A stretch of DNA of 37,270 nt, from the NCBI GenBank assembly GCA_031275395.1, contig JAISOU010000043.1, forward strand, positions 1 through 37,270, given 5' to 3'. Made by a program: the position numbers and the translations under genes. Below are positions 16,360 to 24,130 of the stretch, piece after piece (position 1 is the first letter of the stretch; each line of letters starts with the position of its first letter). The notes below the pieces were generated by a model. The model was not told where the DNA came from, searched no databases, and worked only from the letters and a program-made list of their open reading frames with translations. The DNA is from Helicobacteraceae bacterium (GTDB lineage Bacteria; Campylobacterota; Campylobacteria; Campylobacterales; SZUA-545).

Positions 16360-17820
16360 CTAAATCAGGGCGATTTCTAGATCGAAAGGCGGCTTGAACC
16401 GACTGAAGGCTTCGCGGCTAAGATACGACGCGCCGGCGATCGTAAGCGTTTTGCCTTTTAGCGAATAGTCGATCTTGGGTCGCCCTCGCGCCGCGTTTGC
16501 CTTTTGCGTTACAAACAGGATTAGCGCCAGCCATCGCGCCGTTTTCGCTTCGGGCAGAAACCTTTCAAACTGTTTTGGCGGACTCCAAGCATCAAGCTCT
16601 TTTTTCTGCCTTGCCGTCAAAAGCGTAGCGATCAGAAGGCGATCGGCGTGGCTAAAGCCGTAAGAAAGCCCGTTTTGCGCCAGCGCCGCCTCTTGTTCGG
16701 CGGGGTAATAGGGGTCGATCGCCGCGCCCGTTCCTGATAGTTTCGCGGCGACAATCAGCGCTCTTTTGCGCGAATCGTCGAGTTTATGAAGCGGTTTTAG
16801 CAGATCAAAAAGCCGCGCCGCGTTTACCGCCGCCCAATGCGTCTGTCCGCCGTCGCCGCCAAAACGATCGAGTAGGCTAACGAGGCTTGGCTCTATATCG
16901 TTTGGCAGTCTGCCGCCGCTACCGCGCAACAGATCGTTTAAGAACGCGCCCTCGCGCACTCCCGCGCCGCTAATAAGCGCCTCTTTCGCGCCGATAATTT
17001 GCGCCGCTAACTTGAATATCAACGTTCCTTCGCGGATCACGTCGAAGCGATCGGATTTGAACCCTAAACCTTTTAGCCCGCTAAAATCGCTTTTAACGAC
17101 GCGATCTAAAAAATCGCCGTAGCTTTCTACGTCAAACGAAAAGCCGTGAAGCGCCGAGAGCGGATAGCTTTCGGCTTTGATAATCGCCATCGCTAACGCG
17201 CGCATTGTGCCGCCCATTCCGATAATGCGCGAACAGGCAAACGCGCCTTTTAGCGCTTCGAGCGTTTCTAAAACGAAGCTCGCGGCTTCCTTCGCGCCCT
17301 TTTTCTCGTCGAAAAAAAGCTCTTTAAGCCGCACCGTTCCTAAGTTAAACGAGATCGTATCGGCAATTTTGCCCTCTTTGATCAGCGCGAACTCCGTAGA
17401 ACCGCCGCCGACATCGATCGTAACGCCTTCTTTGAACGCGAGCAGATTCGCCGCCGCGACGCCGCCAAGCCGCGCCTCCTCTTTGCCATCGATCGCGCGG
17501 ATTTGCAAACCGCTTGCGTTTCGCGCCGCTCTTAAAAACTCCGCTTTATTTGGCGCGTCGCGCGTCGCGCTGGTGGCGATCGCGATAATTTTGCGCGCGC
17601 GGTAGGATTTGGCGATCGAGGCGAAGTCTGTTAGCGCTCCGATAGCGCGTTCGATCGCGGCGCTCTGTAAAAGCCCGCCGTTTTTGTAGGCGTTTTCGCC
17701 GATCCTCACTCGCGATTTAACCTCCGTTAAAAGATGAAACCCGTAGCGGCTGGTGCGCTCGAAGATCGCCATTCTCGCGCTATTCGAGCCTAAGTCTATA
17801 ACGGCGGTAATTCGCGCCAC
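16360..17820 (-). CDS. ppx: Ppx/GppA-family exopolyphosphatase
   Basis: Hydrolyses polyphosphate ends or converts pppGpp to ppGpp; the two activities cannot be told apart by sequence here. The 486-residue protein has the ASKHA fold: phosphate loop V-I-D-L-G-S-N-S-A-R-M at the start, E-E-A-R-L-G-G-V near 136, second phosphate loop I-D-V-G-G-G-S-T-E-F, and G-M-G-G-T-M-R-A-L. The C-terminal third is helical and HD-like, as in long Ppx forms. The start lies one base from the stop of the upstream ferredoxin gene, so the two are co-transcribed. Confidence 0.88.
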   Translation of the reverse strand: MARITAVIDLGSNSARMAIFERTSRYGFHLLTEVKSRVRIGENAYKNGGLLQSAAIERAIGALTDFASIAKSYRARKIIAIATSATRDAPNKAEFLRAARNASGLQIRAIDGKEEARLGGVAAANLLAFKEGVTIDVGGGSTEFALIKEGKIADTISFNLGTVRLKELFFDEKKGAKEAASFVLETLEALKGAFACSRIIGMGGTMRALAMAIIKAESYPLSALHGFSFDVESYGDFLDRVVKSDFSGLKGLGFKSDRFDVIREGTLIFKLAAQIIGAKEALISGAGVREGAFLNDLLRGSGGRLPNDIEPSLVSLLDRFGGDGGQTHWAAVNAARLFDLLKPLHKLDDSRKRALIVAAKLSGTGAAIDPYYPAEQEAALAQNGLSYGFSHADRLLIATLLTARQKKELDAWSPPKQFERFLPEAKTARWLALILFVTQKANAARGRPKIDYSLKGKTLTIAGASYLSREAFSRFKPPFDLEIALI

Positions 17821-17821
17821 G

Positions 17822-18073
17822 CTACTCTTCTTTTTGCATATTTTGATATTTCAAGGAAAGCTCTTCGGCGCTCTCGACGTTGTCCGGATCGGGAATAATG
17901 CAATCGACGGGACAGACCGCGACGCACGCGGGTTCGTCGTAGTATCCGACGCACTCCGTACAAGAGTCTGGATCGATGATATAAACGGGGTCGCCCTCTT
18001 CAATCGCGCCGTTTGGGCATTCGTCAAGACAAGCGTCGCAGGCGATACAATCTTCAGCGATGAGCAAAGACAT
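17822..18073 (-). CDS. 2[4Fe-4S] ferredoxin (YfhL-type), first copy
   Basis: An 83-residue electron carrier with two cluster motifs. Cluster one uses Cys9, Cys12, Cys15 and Cys19 (C-I-A-C-D-A-C-L-D-E-C-P). Cluster two uses Cys38, Cys41, Cys50 and Cys54, with the eight-residue insertion between the second and third cysteine that marks the YfhL/alvin type; Cys58 is extra. It is the downstream member of a tandem pair and carries a longer C-terminal tail than its twin. The ppx start follows after one base. Confidence 0.92.
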   Translation of the reverse strand: MSLLIAEDCIACDACLDECPNGAIEEGDPVYIIDPDSCTECVGYYDEPACVAVCPVDCIIPDPDNVESAEELSLKYQNMQKEE

Positions 18074-18164
18074 ATTTAATCCTTAATACTACATTTGAAC
18101 GCCGCTTTTTACATAACCTATACTTAAACGCTTTGAAACAAGACGCTTTTTTACCAAAAAACGC

Positions 18165-18380
18165 CTAAAAATTGAGATTATGGACGCTATCCGGATCGAC
18201 CGCGACGCAGTCCGTAGGACAGACCGCGACGCACGCGGGATCGTCGTAATAGTCCGCGCACTCCGAACAGAGATCGGAATCGATAACGTAGATAGGATCG
18301 CCCTGCGCGATCGCGCCGTTTGGACATTCGTCGATACAAGCGTCGCAGGCGATGCAATCTTCGGTAATAAACAACGACAT
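18165..18380 (-). CDS. 2[4Fe-4S] ferredoxin (YfhL-type), second copy
   Basis: A 71-residue paralogue of the ferredoxin 91 bases downstream. The two share the first 60 residues almost position for position, including all eight ligand cysteines and the insertion in the second motif (C-S-E-C-A-D-Y-Y-D-D-P-A-C). The differences are mainly acidic or small residues around the clusters and a shorter tail, so redox potential or partner may differ. AAGGATTTAC precedes the ATG. Confidence 0.92.
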   Translation of the reverse strand: MSLFITEDCIACDACIDECPNGAIAQGDPIYVIDSDLCSECADYYDDPACVAVCPTDCVAVDPDSVHNLNF

Positions 18381-18562
18381 TGTAAATCCTTAATTATTTT
18401 TTGCGCAACTTTAGCGTAATCGTCGCTTAAATACGGGCTAAAAAAATTGATCTTTGTCTAATTTCCGCGCCGTTTTGCGACCGAGCAAAAGGGGCGGGTT
18501 CTAGCCGCGATCACGTCTAAAGTCGGGGCTTTTGCGAGCAAAACGACGGGAGAGGCATCGGT

Positions 18563-18593
18563 TTTAATAGAAAGCGGGCGCGAAAACGCCCGC
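18563..18593 (-). terminator. Terminator of the sulfur operon
   Basis: On the minus strand the stem GCGGGCG / CGCCCGC with loop TTTTCG is followed by TTTCTATT. It lies 13 bases past the desulfurase stop and separates the operon from the ferredoxin genes. The rest of the 225-base gap holds no gene I can support. Confidence 0.7.
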
Positions 18594-18605
18594 AGTTCCA
18601 TAACG

Positions 18606-20039
18606 CTAGAAAGTCCTTGTTAGCTCGCGCAAACTTTCTACTAAATAATCGATCTCTTCAAAGGTGTTGTAAAAGGCGATCGACGGACGGACGCTACCCT
18701 CTAAGCCAAAATACCGTAACGCCGGTTGCGCGCAGTGATGCCCGCTTCTAACGGCTATTCCTTTGGAGTTTAGAAACTTGCCAACCCGTTCGTTTGAAAA
18801 ACCGTCGATTACAAACGAGAGTATGCTGGTTTTACGATCGGCGGTTCCAATAAGCCTAAGCCCTCTGACGGTTTTCAGTTCCCTAGCGCCGTGTTCTAAC
18901 AGCGCGTGTTCGTAAGCGAAGATATTTTCAAGCCCGATCGACGAAACGTAATCGAGCGCCGCGCCCAAGCCCGCCGCGTCGGCGATACTACCCGTCCCCG
19001 CCTCGAACTTCGCGGGCGGCTTTTGATAGATCGTGCGTTCAAAAGTTACGTCGGCGATCATATTGCCGCCGCCCTGATATACGTCCGCCTCTTCCAAAAG
19101 CTCTCTTTTGCCGTAGAGCGCGCCAATGCCCGTAGGAGCGTATATCTTATGTCCTGAAAAAACCAAAAAATCCGCGTCTAGCGCCGCGACGTTAAGCGGA
19201 ATATGCGAAACGCTCTGCGCGGCGTCAATGAGCGTTTTAACGCCGTAACTATGCGCGATAGAAACGAGCGCTTCGACGGGTACGATCGTGCCAAGCGCGT
19301 TGGATACGTGCGTAAACGCGGCAAATTTCGTGCGTGAGTTAAAAAGTTTGGCGTATTGCGAGAGAACAATCTGCCCGCTTTCATCAACCGGCGCAACGCG
19401 TAAAAGCGCGCCGGTTTCCTGCGCGATAATCTGCCACGGCACGATATTGGCGTGGTGTTCGAGTACCGTTAGGACGATTTCGTCGCCTTCTTTTAGCTTC
19501 GGTTTGACAAACGAGCGCGCTACGAGGTTGATACCCTCCGTGCTTCCCCGCACAAACGCGATCGACTCGGCGCTTGGAGCGCCCAAAAATCGCGCGGTTT
19601 TCAGCCTTGCCTCTTCGTAAGCGTCCGTAGCGCGCGCGGCAAGATCGTGCGCGGCGCGGTGTATATTGGAGTTTTCGTAGGCGTAAAAGTAAGAGAGGCG
19701 ATCGATCACCGATTGAGGCTTTTGAGTAGTCGCCGCGTTGTCAAACCAAACTAGTTGGTTTGCCCCCAACCGTTGGTTCAAAATGGGAAAATCGGCGCGG
19801 ATCGAATCTACGTTTCTTGCGCCTACCGCGCCGTATCGACTGGGCTTTGAAACGTATGCGCTCTCTTTTTCGTAATCGTTTAACGTCTTTGGCGCGTAGG
19901 CTTTCAAAGCCGCGTCGTTTGCCGCCTCCGCCCCGAGAGGCGTAAGCTCTGGAAAATAACGCGCCGCTAGCTTTTCTAGCTCCGCTTCGCTAGGCAGTCC
20001 GTAAGAGGCTAGATCGTAAAGACTATTTGCTGTAGTCAT
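18606..20039 (-). CDS. sufS: SufS-type cysteine desulfurase, probable encapsulin cargo
   Basis: PLP enzyme that takes sulfur from cysteine as persulfide. The catalytic core (about 76-477) has the PLP lysine Lys298 in S-G-H-K-I-Y-A-P-T-G and the persulfide cysteine Cys436 in R-S-G-H-H-C-A-Q-P, both as in SufS. Residues 1-75 are an extra hydrophilic region absent from housekeeping SufS. In family 2A encapsulin systems the desulfurase carries such an N-terminal disordered targeting region that loads it into the shell, and the shell gene is directly upstream here with a 17-base overlap. No sufBCD genes accompany it, which supports cargo rather than Fe-S assembly. Last gene of the operon. Confidence 0.92.
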   Translation of the reverse strand: MTTANSLYDLASYGLPSEAELEKLAARYFPELTPLGAEAANDAALKAYAPKTLNDYEKESAYVSKPSRYGAVGARNVDSIRADFPILNQRLGANQLVWFDNAATTQKPQSVIDRLSYFYAYENSNIHRAAHDLAARATDAYEEARLKTARFLGAPSAESIAFVRGSTEGINLVARSFVKPKLKEGDEIVLTVLEHHANIVPWQIIAQETGALLRVAPVDESGQIVLSQYAKLFNSRTKFAAFTHVSNALGTIVPVEALVSIAHSYGVKTLIDAAQSVSHIPLNVAALDADFLVFSGHKIYAPTGIGALYGKRELLEEADVYQGGGNMIADVTFERTIYQKPPAKFEAGTGSIADAAGLGAALDYVSSIGLENIFAYEHALLEHGARELKTVRGLRLIGTADRKTSILSFVIDGFSNERVGKFLNSKGIAVRSGHHCAQPALRYFGLEGSVRPSIAFYNTFEEIDYLVESLRELTRTF

Positions 20040-20967
20040 AGTAATCGCCTACTTCTACCTCGTCAAGCGCGGCGATCGCGTCGTCGGCTAAGATTGCCGT
20101 AGAGCAATAGAGCGAAAGCAGATAACTAGCCACGCCGTTATCGTTAATACCCCTAAAGCGCACTGAAAGCCCGCGAGAACGTTCGGAAGCCAATCCCGTC
20201 TGATAAAGTCCGATTACCCCCCGATTCGCTTCGCCCGTGCGTACGAGCAAAATGGAGGTTTTGCCCGATTGAGATTTTGGCTTTTTTAGTCCGTCTACAA
20301 AGAGCTTGTCCGTAGGTATAAGAGGGACGCCGCGCCACGTAATAAACGTTCCGCCCGCGATATTGATCGTCGTCGGAGGTACGCCGCGTCTTGTGCATTC
20401 GCGTTCAAACGCGGCAATTGCCCTTGGGTGCGCCAAGAAAAAGCTAGGCGATTTCCATACTTTGGTCAGCAACTCGTCGAGATCGTCGGGCATAGGTCTA
20501 CCGTTTCGCGTAGCGATCCTTTGCGAAGCGGGGACGTTTTTTAACAGCCCGTATTCGTCGTTATTGATAATCTGGCTCTCTTGACGCTCTTTGAGGCTCT
20601 CGATCGCAAGGTTTAACTGCTCTTCGACCTGATCGTACGGTTTGCCGTAGAGATCCGCTATACGGGTATCGACGTTGATAATCGCGCTTATGGAGTTTAG
20701 CGCGTATTCGCGCGGTTTGGTTTCGTAATCGATAAAACCTACGGGAATGGTCGATTTTTTAAGGTCGTGTCCGCACAACACGTCTAAAGGCGTGTCGCCC
20801 TCTACGACTCTATTGACGCGAAATACGCCGTTTTCTAGCCCTTTGAATTCCAAAACTTTGGTCAGCCATCGCGGGGTAAGCGCGCCGTAAATAGGCGCGG
20901 TTTTAACGGTATTGGCAAGGTTTCTTGCCGCCTCGAAACTCAAAGCGTTTAATGGTTTTTCAGCCAT
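20023..20967 (-). CDS. Family 2A encapsulin shell protein (SrpI-like)
   Basis: I recognise this 314-residue protein as a family 2A encapsulin (the SrpI / mycobacterial major membrane protein I group), an HK97-fold shell protein of about 60 copies per compartment. Supporting stretches: W-L-T-K-V-L-E, the E-loop and axial region around I-N-V-D-T-R-I-A-D-L-Y, a long helix with Q-E-S-Q-I-I-N-N-D-E-Y-G-L-L, and D-L-D-E-L-L-T-K-V-W-K-S-P-S-F-F-L-A-H-P-R-A-I-A-A-F. No cyclic-nucleotide-binding insert (the mark of family 2B) is seen. Known members enclose a cysteine desulfurase and store sulfur. A strong AAAGGAG site precedes the ATG. The position between the E1-rhodanese gene (12 bases) and the desulfurase gene (overlap) places it inside a sulfur-transfer operon. 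Confidence 0.85.
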   Translation of the reverse strand: MAEKPLNALSFEAARNLANTVKTAPIYGALTPRWLTKVLEFKGLENGVFRVNRVVEGDTPLDVLCGHDLKKSTIPVGFIDYETKPREYALNSISAIINVDTRIADLYGKPYDQVEEQLNLAIESLKERQESQIINNDEYGLLKNVPASQRIATRNGRPMPDDLDELLTKVWKSPSFFLAHPRAIAAFERECTRRGVPPTTINIAGGTFITWRGVPLIPTDKLFVDGLKKPKSQSGKTSILLVRTGEANRGVIGLYQTGLASERSRGLSVRFRGINDNGVASYLLSLYCSTAILADDAIAALDEVEVGDYYDYSK

Positions 20968-20979
20968 TCTTTCTCCTTT

Positions 20980-22134
20980 TTAATAAATTGGAATCGACGG
21001 GTCGATCTTTTGCGCCCAAGCGTTAAGCCCGCCCTCTAAATTGATCAGCCGTCCCTTGTAGCCCGCGTTTTTCAGCGTTTCAATGGCAAACTGGCTACGC
21101 GATCCGACCTTGCATACAAAAACCGCGTCGATCGACTCGTCTAGCTCGTTGATTCTACGCGTAAGTTGCCCGATTGGAATCGTTATCGCGTTTGGAAACT
21201 TTGCGATAGCGAGCTCGTGCGTTTCGCGTATATCGACAATCTGTTGCTTATAGCCGTTGTCAATGCGCGCTTTAAGCTCTTGCGGGGCGATCTGTTCGAT
21301 CTCGTTTGCGGCGACATTATACTCTCCCAATCCGCAAAACTCCTCGTAATCTATAAGCTTTGTAATCGTCGCTTTGGACGAGCAGATTGGGCAGGAGGGA
21401 TCTTTGTCGATCTTAAGCTCTCGAAACTTCACGCGCCACGCATCTACAAAAAGCAATCTGCCTATAAGCGTATCCTCTTTGTTAGCGCCGACGATCAGTT
21501 TGATAACCTCGCTTGCCTGCATACTGCCGACAATACCGGGAAGCACGCCCAATACGCCTCCCTCCGCGCAGTTTGGCACAAGCCCTACGGGGGGCGGCTC
21601 AGGATAGAGGCAGCGGTAGCAAGGCCCCTCTTTGGCGTGAAAAACGGAAACCTGTCCGTCAAACTGAAAGATCGAACCATAGACGATCGGCTTGCCCAAC
21701 AGCGCCCCCGCGTCGTTTAGGAGATAGCGGGTTGGAAAGTTATCCGTGCCGTCGGCTACGATATCGTAGTTTTGAATGATCTCCAACGCGTTTTCGCTTG
21801 TAATGCGCGTGTTGTAAGTATTTACCGTGATAAACGGATTTATACCCTTTATGCGATCTTTGGCGCTCGCCACTTTAGGGCGATCGATATCGCGCGTAGA
21901 GTGGATCACCTGTCGTTGCAGATTCGATTCCTCCACTACGTCAAAATCTACAAGCCCGATCGTTCCTATGCCCGCAGAGGCAAGATAGAGCGCCAGCGGC
22001 GCGCCTAACCCGCCCGTGCCGACAATCAAAACTTTGGCGTTTTTAAGTTTCTGTTGCCCCTCTAAACCTACCTCTTTTAAGAGCAGGTGGCGACTGTAGC
22101 GTCCGATCTCCTCAAGCGAAAGCTCGGAACTCAT
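20980..22134 (-). CDS. MoeZ-like E1 adenylyltransferase with rhodanese domain
   Basis: Activates the C-terminus of a ubiquitin-like sulfur carrier and helps convert it to a thiocarboxylate. Domain one (about 1-255) is ThiF/MoeB-type: nucleotide loop V-L-I-V-G-T-G-G-L-G-A-P at 36-46, zinc cysteines 172/175 and 248/251, and the thioester-type Cys189 in V-P-N-C-A-E-G-G. Domain two (about 285-384) is a rhodanese with persulfide Cys341 in V-C-K-V-G-S-R-S. This is the layout of mycobacterial MoeZ, which works on CysO. The ATG at 22134 overlaps the carrier's TGA by one base; a TTG just before it is possible but unneeded. Confidence 0.92.
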   Translation of the reverse strand: MSSELSLEEIGRYSRHLLLKEVGLEGQQKLKNAKVLIVGTGGLGAPLALYLASAGIGTIGLVDFDVVEESNLQRQVIHSTRDIDRPKVASAKDRIKGINPFITVNTYNTRITSENALEIIQNYDIVADGTDNFPTRYLLNDAGALLGKPIVYGSIFQFDGQVSVFHAKEGPCYRCLYPEPPPVGLVPNCAEGGVLGVLPGIVGSMQASEVIKLIVGANKEDTLIGRLLFVDAWRVKFRELKIDKDPSCPICSSKATITKLIDYEEFCGLGEYNVAANEIEQIAPQELKARIDNGYKQQIVDIRETHELAIAKFPNAITIPIGQLTRRINELDESIDAVFVCKVGSRSQFAIETLKNAGYKGRLINLEGGLNAWAQKIDPSIPIY

Positions 22135-22412
22135 CAAAGACCGCCCGCAATAGCCGGAACTAAAATCAACGTCGCGCCGTCGTTAAGCGCGGTTTTTTGA
22201 TCCTCGAGCGATTTGATATTGGTATCGCCCAAAAATATGTTGATGTAGTTTCGCAACTCGCCCGCTTCGTTATACAGGTGCTTTGCAATCGCGGGGCGTT
22301 GCGCGGCAAGCTCTTTGATCGCTTCTCCTACGTTTTTCGCCTCTACGCTAACGCTCTTTTTGCCGTCGCAAAAAGATCTTAACGCCGTTGGTATCTCTAT
22401 CGTTACCGCCAT
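22134..22412 (-). CDS. Ubiquitin-like sulfur carrier (CysO/ThiS-like)
   Basis: A 92-residue beta-grasp protein of the ThiS/MoaD/CysO type, with N-Y-I-N-I-F-L-G-D near residue 60 and L-I-L-V-P-A-I-A-G-G-L at the end. The di-glycine is followed by one leucine, whereas mature carriers end in Gly-Gly. One residue must be removed before the E1 can act, and the neighbouring JAMM protease is the obvious candidate; HcyS/HcyD of Wolinella and QbsE/QbsD of Pseudomonas are known precedents. A very strong AAGGAGGAG site, inside the end of the protease gene, precedes the ATG, which suggests high expression, as expected for a stoichiometric carrier. Confidence 0.9.
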   Translation of the reverse strand: MAVTIEIPTALRSFCDGKKSVSVEAKNVGEAIKELAAQRPAIAKHLYNEAGELRNYINIFLGDTNIKSLEDQKTALNDGATLILVPAIAGGL

Positions 22413-22828
22413 AAAATCTCCTCCTTGTCAAATTGGCGATCATAGTCGCTTAATCTGAAACTATTGATATCGGCGCTCTTGCCTTCATAAACCGACGTAA
22501 TTATATACGAGTAAAACGGTAGCGCGAAATCCAGATCATAGCCAGACGGCTGGGCTTTTGCATTTGGGTGCGAATGGTATATACCCAAAATGTCCAGCCC
22601 TATCGATCGCGCCGTTTTTTCGGCCGCCAGAAAATCCTCCGGAGTAATGAGAAAACGGTGAAAGCGCTCTTCGTCCTCGCGGGAGTTATCGATAGGCAGT
22701 AACCGCTTAATCGCGCGCGTCTGATCGGTTTCGATCTCGCCTAGCAAAAAACCGCAGCACTCGTTTGGGTATGTCCGCTCCGCGTGTAGCCTGAGCTCCG
22801 CTTCTATCTCTTTGTTAACGGCGATCAC
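22403..22828 (-). CDS. JAMM/MPN+ metalloprotease (Mec-like)
   Basis: Zinc protease of about 141 residues. Glu23 in P-N-E-C-C-G-F-L-L-G, His85 and His87 in Y-H-S-H-P, and Ser95 and Asp98 in Q-P-S-G-Y-D complete the JAMM signature. In mycobacteria Mec releases cysteine from the CysO-cysteine adduct; relatives also trim residues after Gly-Gly. I place the start at the GTG at 22828: it overlaps the cysM stop as GTGA and has GGAG six bases upstream. A TTG at 22840 is the longer alternative. It sits between the PLP synthase and the carrier gene, so enzyme, protease and carrier are translated together. Confidence 0.9.
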   Translation of the reverse strand: MIAVNKEIEAELRLHAERTYPNECCGFLLGEIETDQTRAIKRLLPIDNSREDEERFHRFLITPEDFLAAEKTARSIGLDILGIYHSHPNAKAQPSGYDLDFALPFYSYIITSVYEGKSADINSFRLSDYDRQFDKEEILWR

Positions 22829-23721
22829 GCCGCGCTCCAAAAACTCTCTGAAGCGTAGCGGTTGCCGTTATCGGCTAGGATCGTAACGACGATCGCGCTC
22901 TTTGGCAGCGTCGCCGCAAGCCTTGAGGCGGCATAGACGTTCGCCCCCGAACTGACGCCGACGTAAATGCCCTCTTTTAACGCAAGCGCTTTTGTCGTTT
23001 GATAGGCTTGCTCGGTGCTTACCTCCGTATATGAATCGACAAGGTTTTCGTCAAAGAAGCCCGAACGAAGCGTCGATTGCAGATGTTTAGTACCCTCTAT
23101 ACCGTGAAAAGGCGAATTGGGCTGAACGCTGATCGTCTGAATGTCCGCGTTGCTCTCCTTAAGTCGTCTTGCAACGCCGATAAACGTGCCGCTTGTTCCC
23201 ATAGCGCAAACAAAGTGCGTAACCTTGCCTTCGCTCTGCCTTAGTATCTCCTCGCCCGTGCCGCGATAGTGCGCCAAAGGATTAGCCTCGTTATGGTATT
23301 GATTTGGGTAGAAATAGCGCTCCGGATATCTTTGGGCTTCGGCTTGCGCAAGCAAAAACGCGCCATCCGAGCCCTCCAGCGGATCGGTCTGCACAATCTG
23401 AGCGCCAAAATGTTCCATTGTCTTTTTGCGTTCGATGGAGGCGTTAGAGGGTAGAAATATTTTGACGCCAAAGCCAAACGCCGCGCCAAACATAGCGTAT
23501 GAAATGCCCGTATTGCCGCTTGTCGCGTCGATAATCTCCTTGCCATACGTAAGTTTGCCGCGCTCGATACCATCGAGAATCATCGCTTTTGCGGCGCGAT
23601 CTTTAACCGAGCCTGAAGGATTTAGAAACTCCGCTTTGGCAAATACTCTTGCGCCGTCTGGTTCGATTAGAGTTTTGATCTCGAGAAGCGGCGTATTTCC
23701 AACCAAATCCAATATCTGCAC
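22825..23721 (-). CDS. cysM: Cysteine synthase family PLP enzyme (CysM-like)
   Basis: Type II PLP beta-replacement enzyme of 298 residues: Lys40 in N-P-S-G-S-V-K-D-R binds PLP, S-G-N-T-G-I at 68-73 binds the substrate carboxylate, and G-T-S-G-T-F holds the cofactor phosphate. It makes cysteine from O-phosphoserine or O-acetylserine. Which of these, and whether sulfide or a carrier thiocarboxylate gives the sulfur, cannot be read directly, but the next genes are a carrier, its E1 and its protease, which strongly suggests the carrier route. Start is a GTG with AAGGA upstream. First gene of the six-gene operon, 33 bases from the -10 element. Confidence 0.92.
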   Translation of the reverse strand: MQILDLVGNTPLLEIKTLIEPDGARVFAKAEFLNPSGSVKDRAAKAMILDGIERGKLTYGKEIIDATSGNTGISYAMFGAAFGFGVKIFLPSNASIERKKTMEHFGAQIVQTDPLEGSDGAFLLAQAEAQRYPERYFYPNQYHNEANPLAHYRGTGEEILRQSEGKVTHFVCAMGTSGTFIGVARRLKESNADIQTISVQPNSPFHGIEGTKHLQSTLRSGFFDENLVDSYTEVSTEQAYQTTKALALKEGIYVGVSSGANVYAASRLAATLPKSAIVVTILADNGNRYASESFWSAA

Positions 23722-23753
23722 CTAATTCCTTAATCTATATCGATTTTATAGAG

Positions 23754-23782
23754 ATTATGCCAAAAACCGTCTATTTTGTCAA
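23754..23782 (-). promoter_or_regulatory. Sigma-70 promoter of the sulfur operon
   Basis: On the minus strand TTGACA (23782-23777) and CATAAT (23759-23754) are separated by exactly 17 bases: a perfect -35 and a five-of-six -10. It is the only strong promoter seen ahead of the six genes. No operator or riboswitch structure was recognised in the short leader. Confidence 0.8.
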
Positions 23783-23932
23783 GTCTTTGCGCAAGTCCGT
23801 AACCTTTGGCGCTCTGGACGGTTTTGAACAAGGTATTTTACGGGAGTTTTCCAACCTAAGCCGCGACGGGGTTTTGACTTACTAAGAGGCGTTTTTAACG
23901 TTTTGGGGTATCTTGCATTATAATCGATAAAT

Positions 23933-24120
23933 CAAACGAGGTCGCCAAAAACGGCTTTTGCGTTTTGGGCTAAGTCAGCCATAAGTCTATTAAACGCTTC
24001 TATATCCGTAAAGAGTAAATCCTCGCAGTAATATAGAATCGCTCCCGTATAGTCCTATTGAACCTTCCGACGCTTTTGCGATATCCCGCGCCCGCTACTT
24101 TCCCGAAGCGCTAGGCGCTT
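23933..24120 (-). pseudogene. Unrecognised ORF remnant beside the CRISPR array
   Basis: The minus strand reads S-G-R-G-I-S-Q-K-R-R-K-V-Q, one TAG, then about 40 codons (D-Y-T-G-A-I-L-Y-Y-C-E-D-L-L-F-T-D-I-E-A and on to V-F-G-D-L-V-stop). The amino-acid mix looks protein-like, but there is no start codon, no ribosome site and no family I recognise. It may be the tail of a gene cut by events at the old end of the array. The rest of the 400-base gap (23783-23932) shows nothing I can name. Confidence 0.25.
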
Positions 24121-24130
24121 CCTTCAAAAG

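Noticed and set aside
16123-16380. An 85-residue protein with one TPR unit
   Set aside because: It has no proper start; the second half is a frame change away from the TPR tail and runs through a terminator hairpin. It is covered by the pseudogene entry.
18606-20039. Desulfurase as part of a SUF Fe-S assembly operon
   Set aside because: No sufB, sufC, sufD, sufE or sufU gene is present in the operon; the neighbours are an encapsulin and a sulfur-carrier system.
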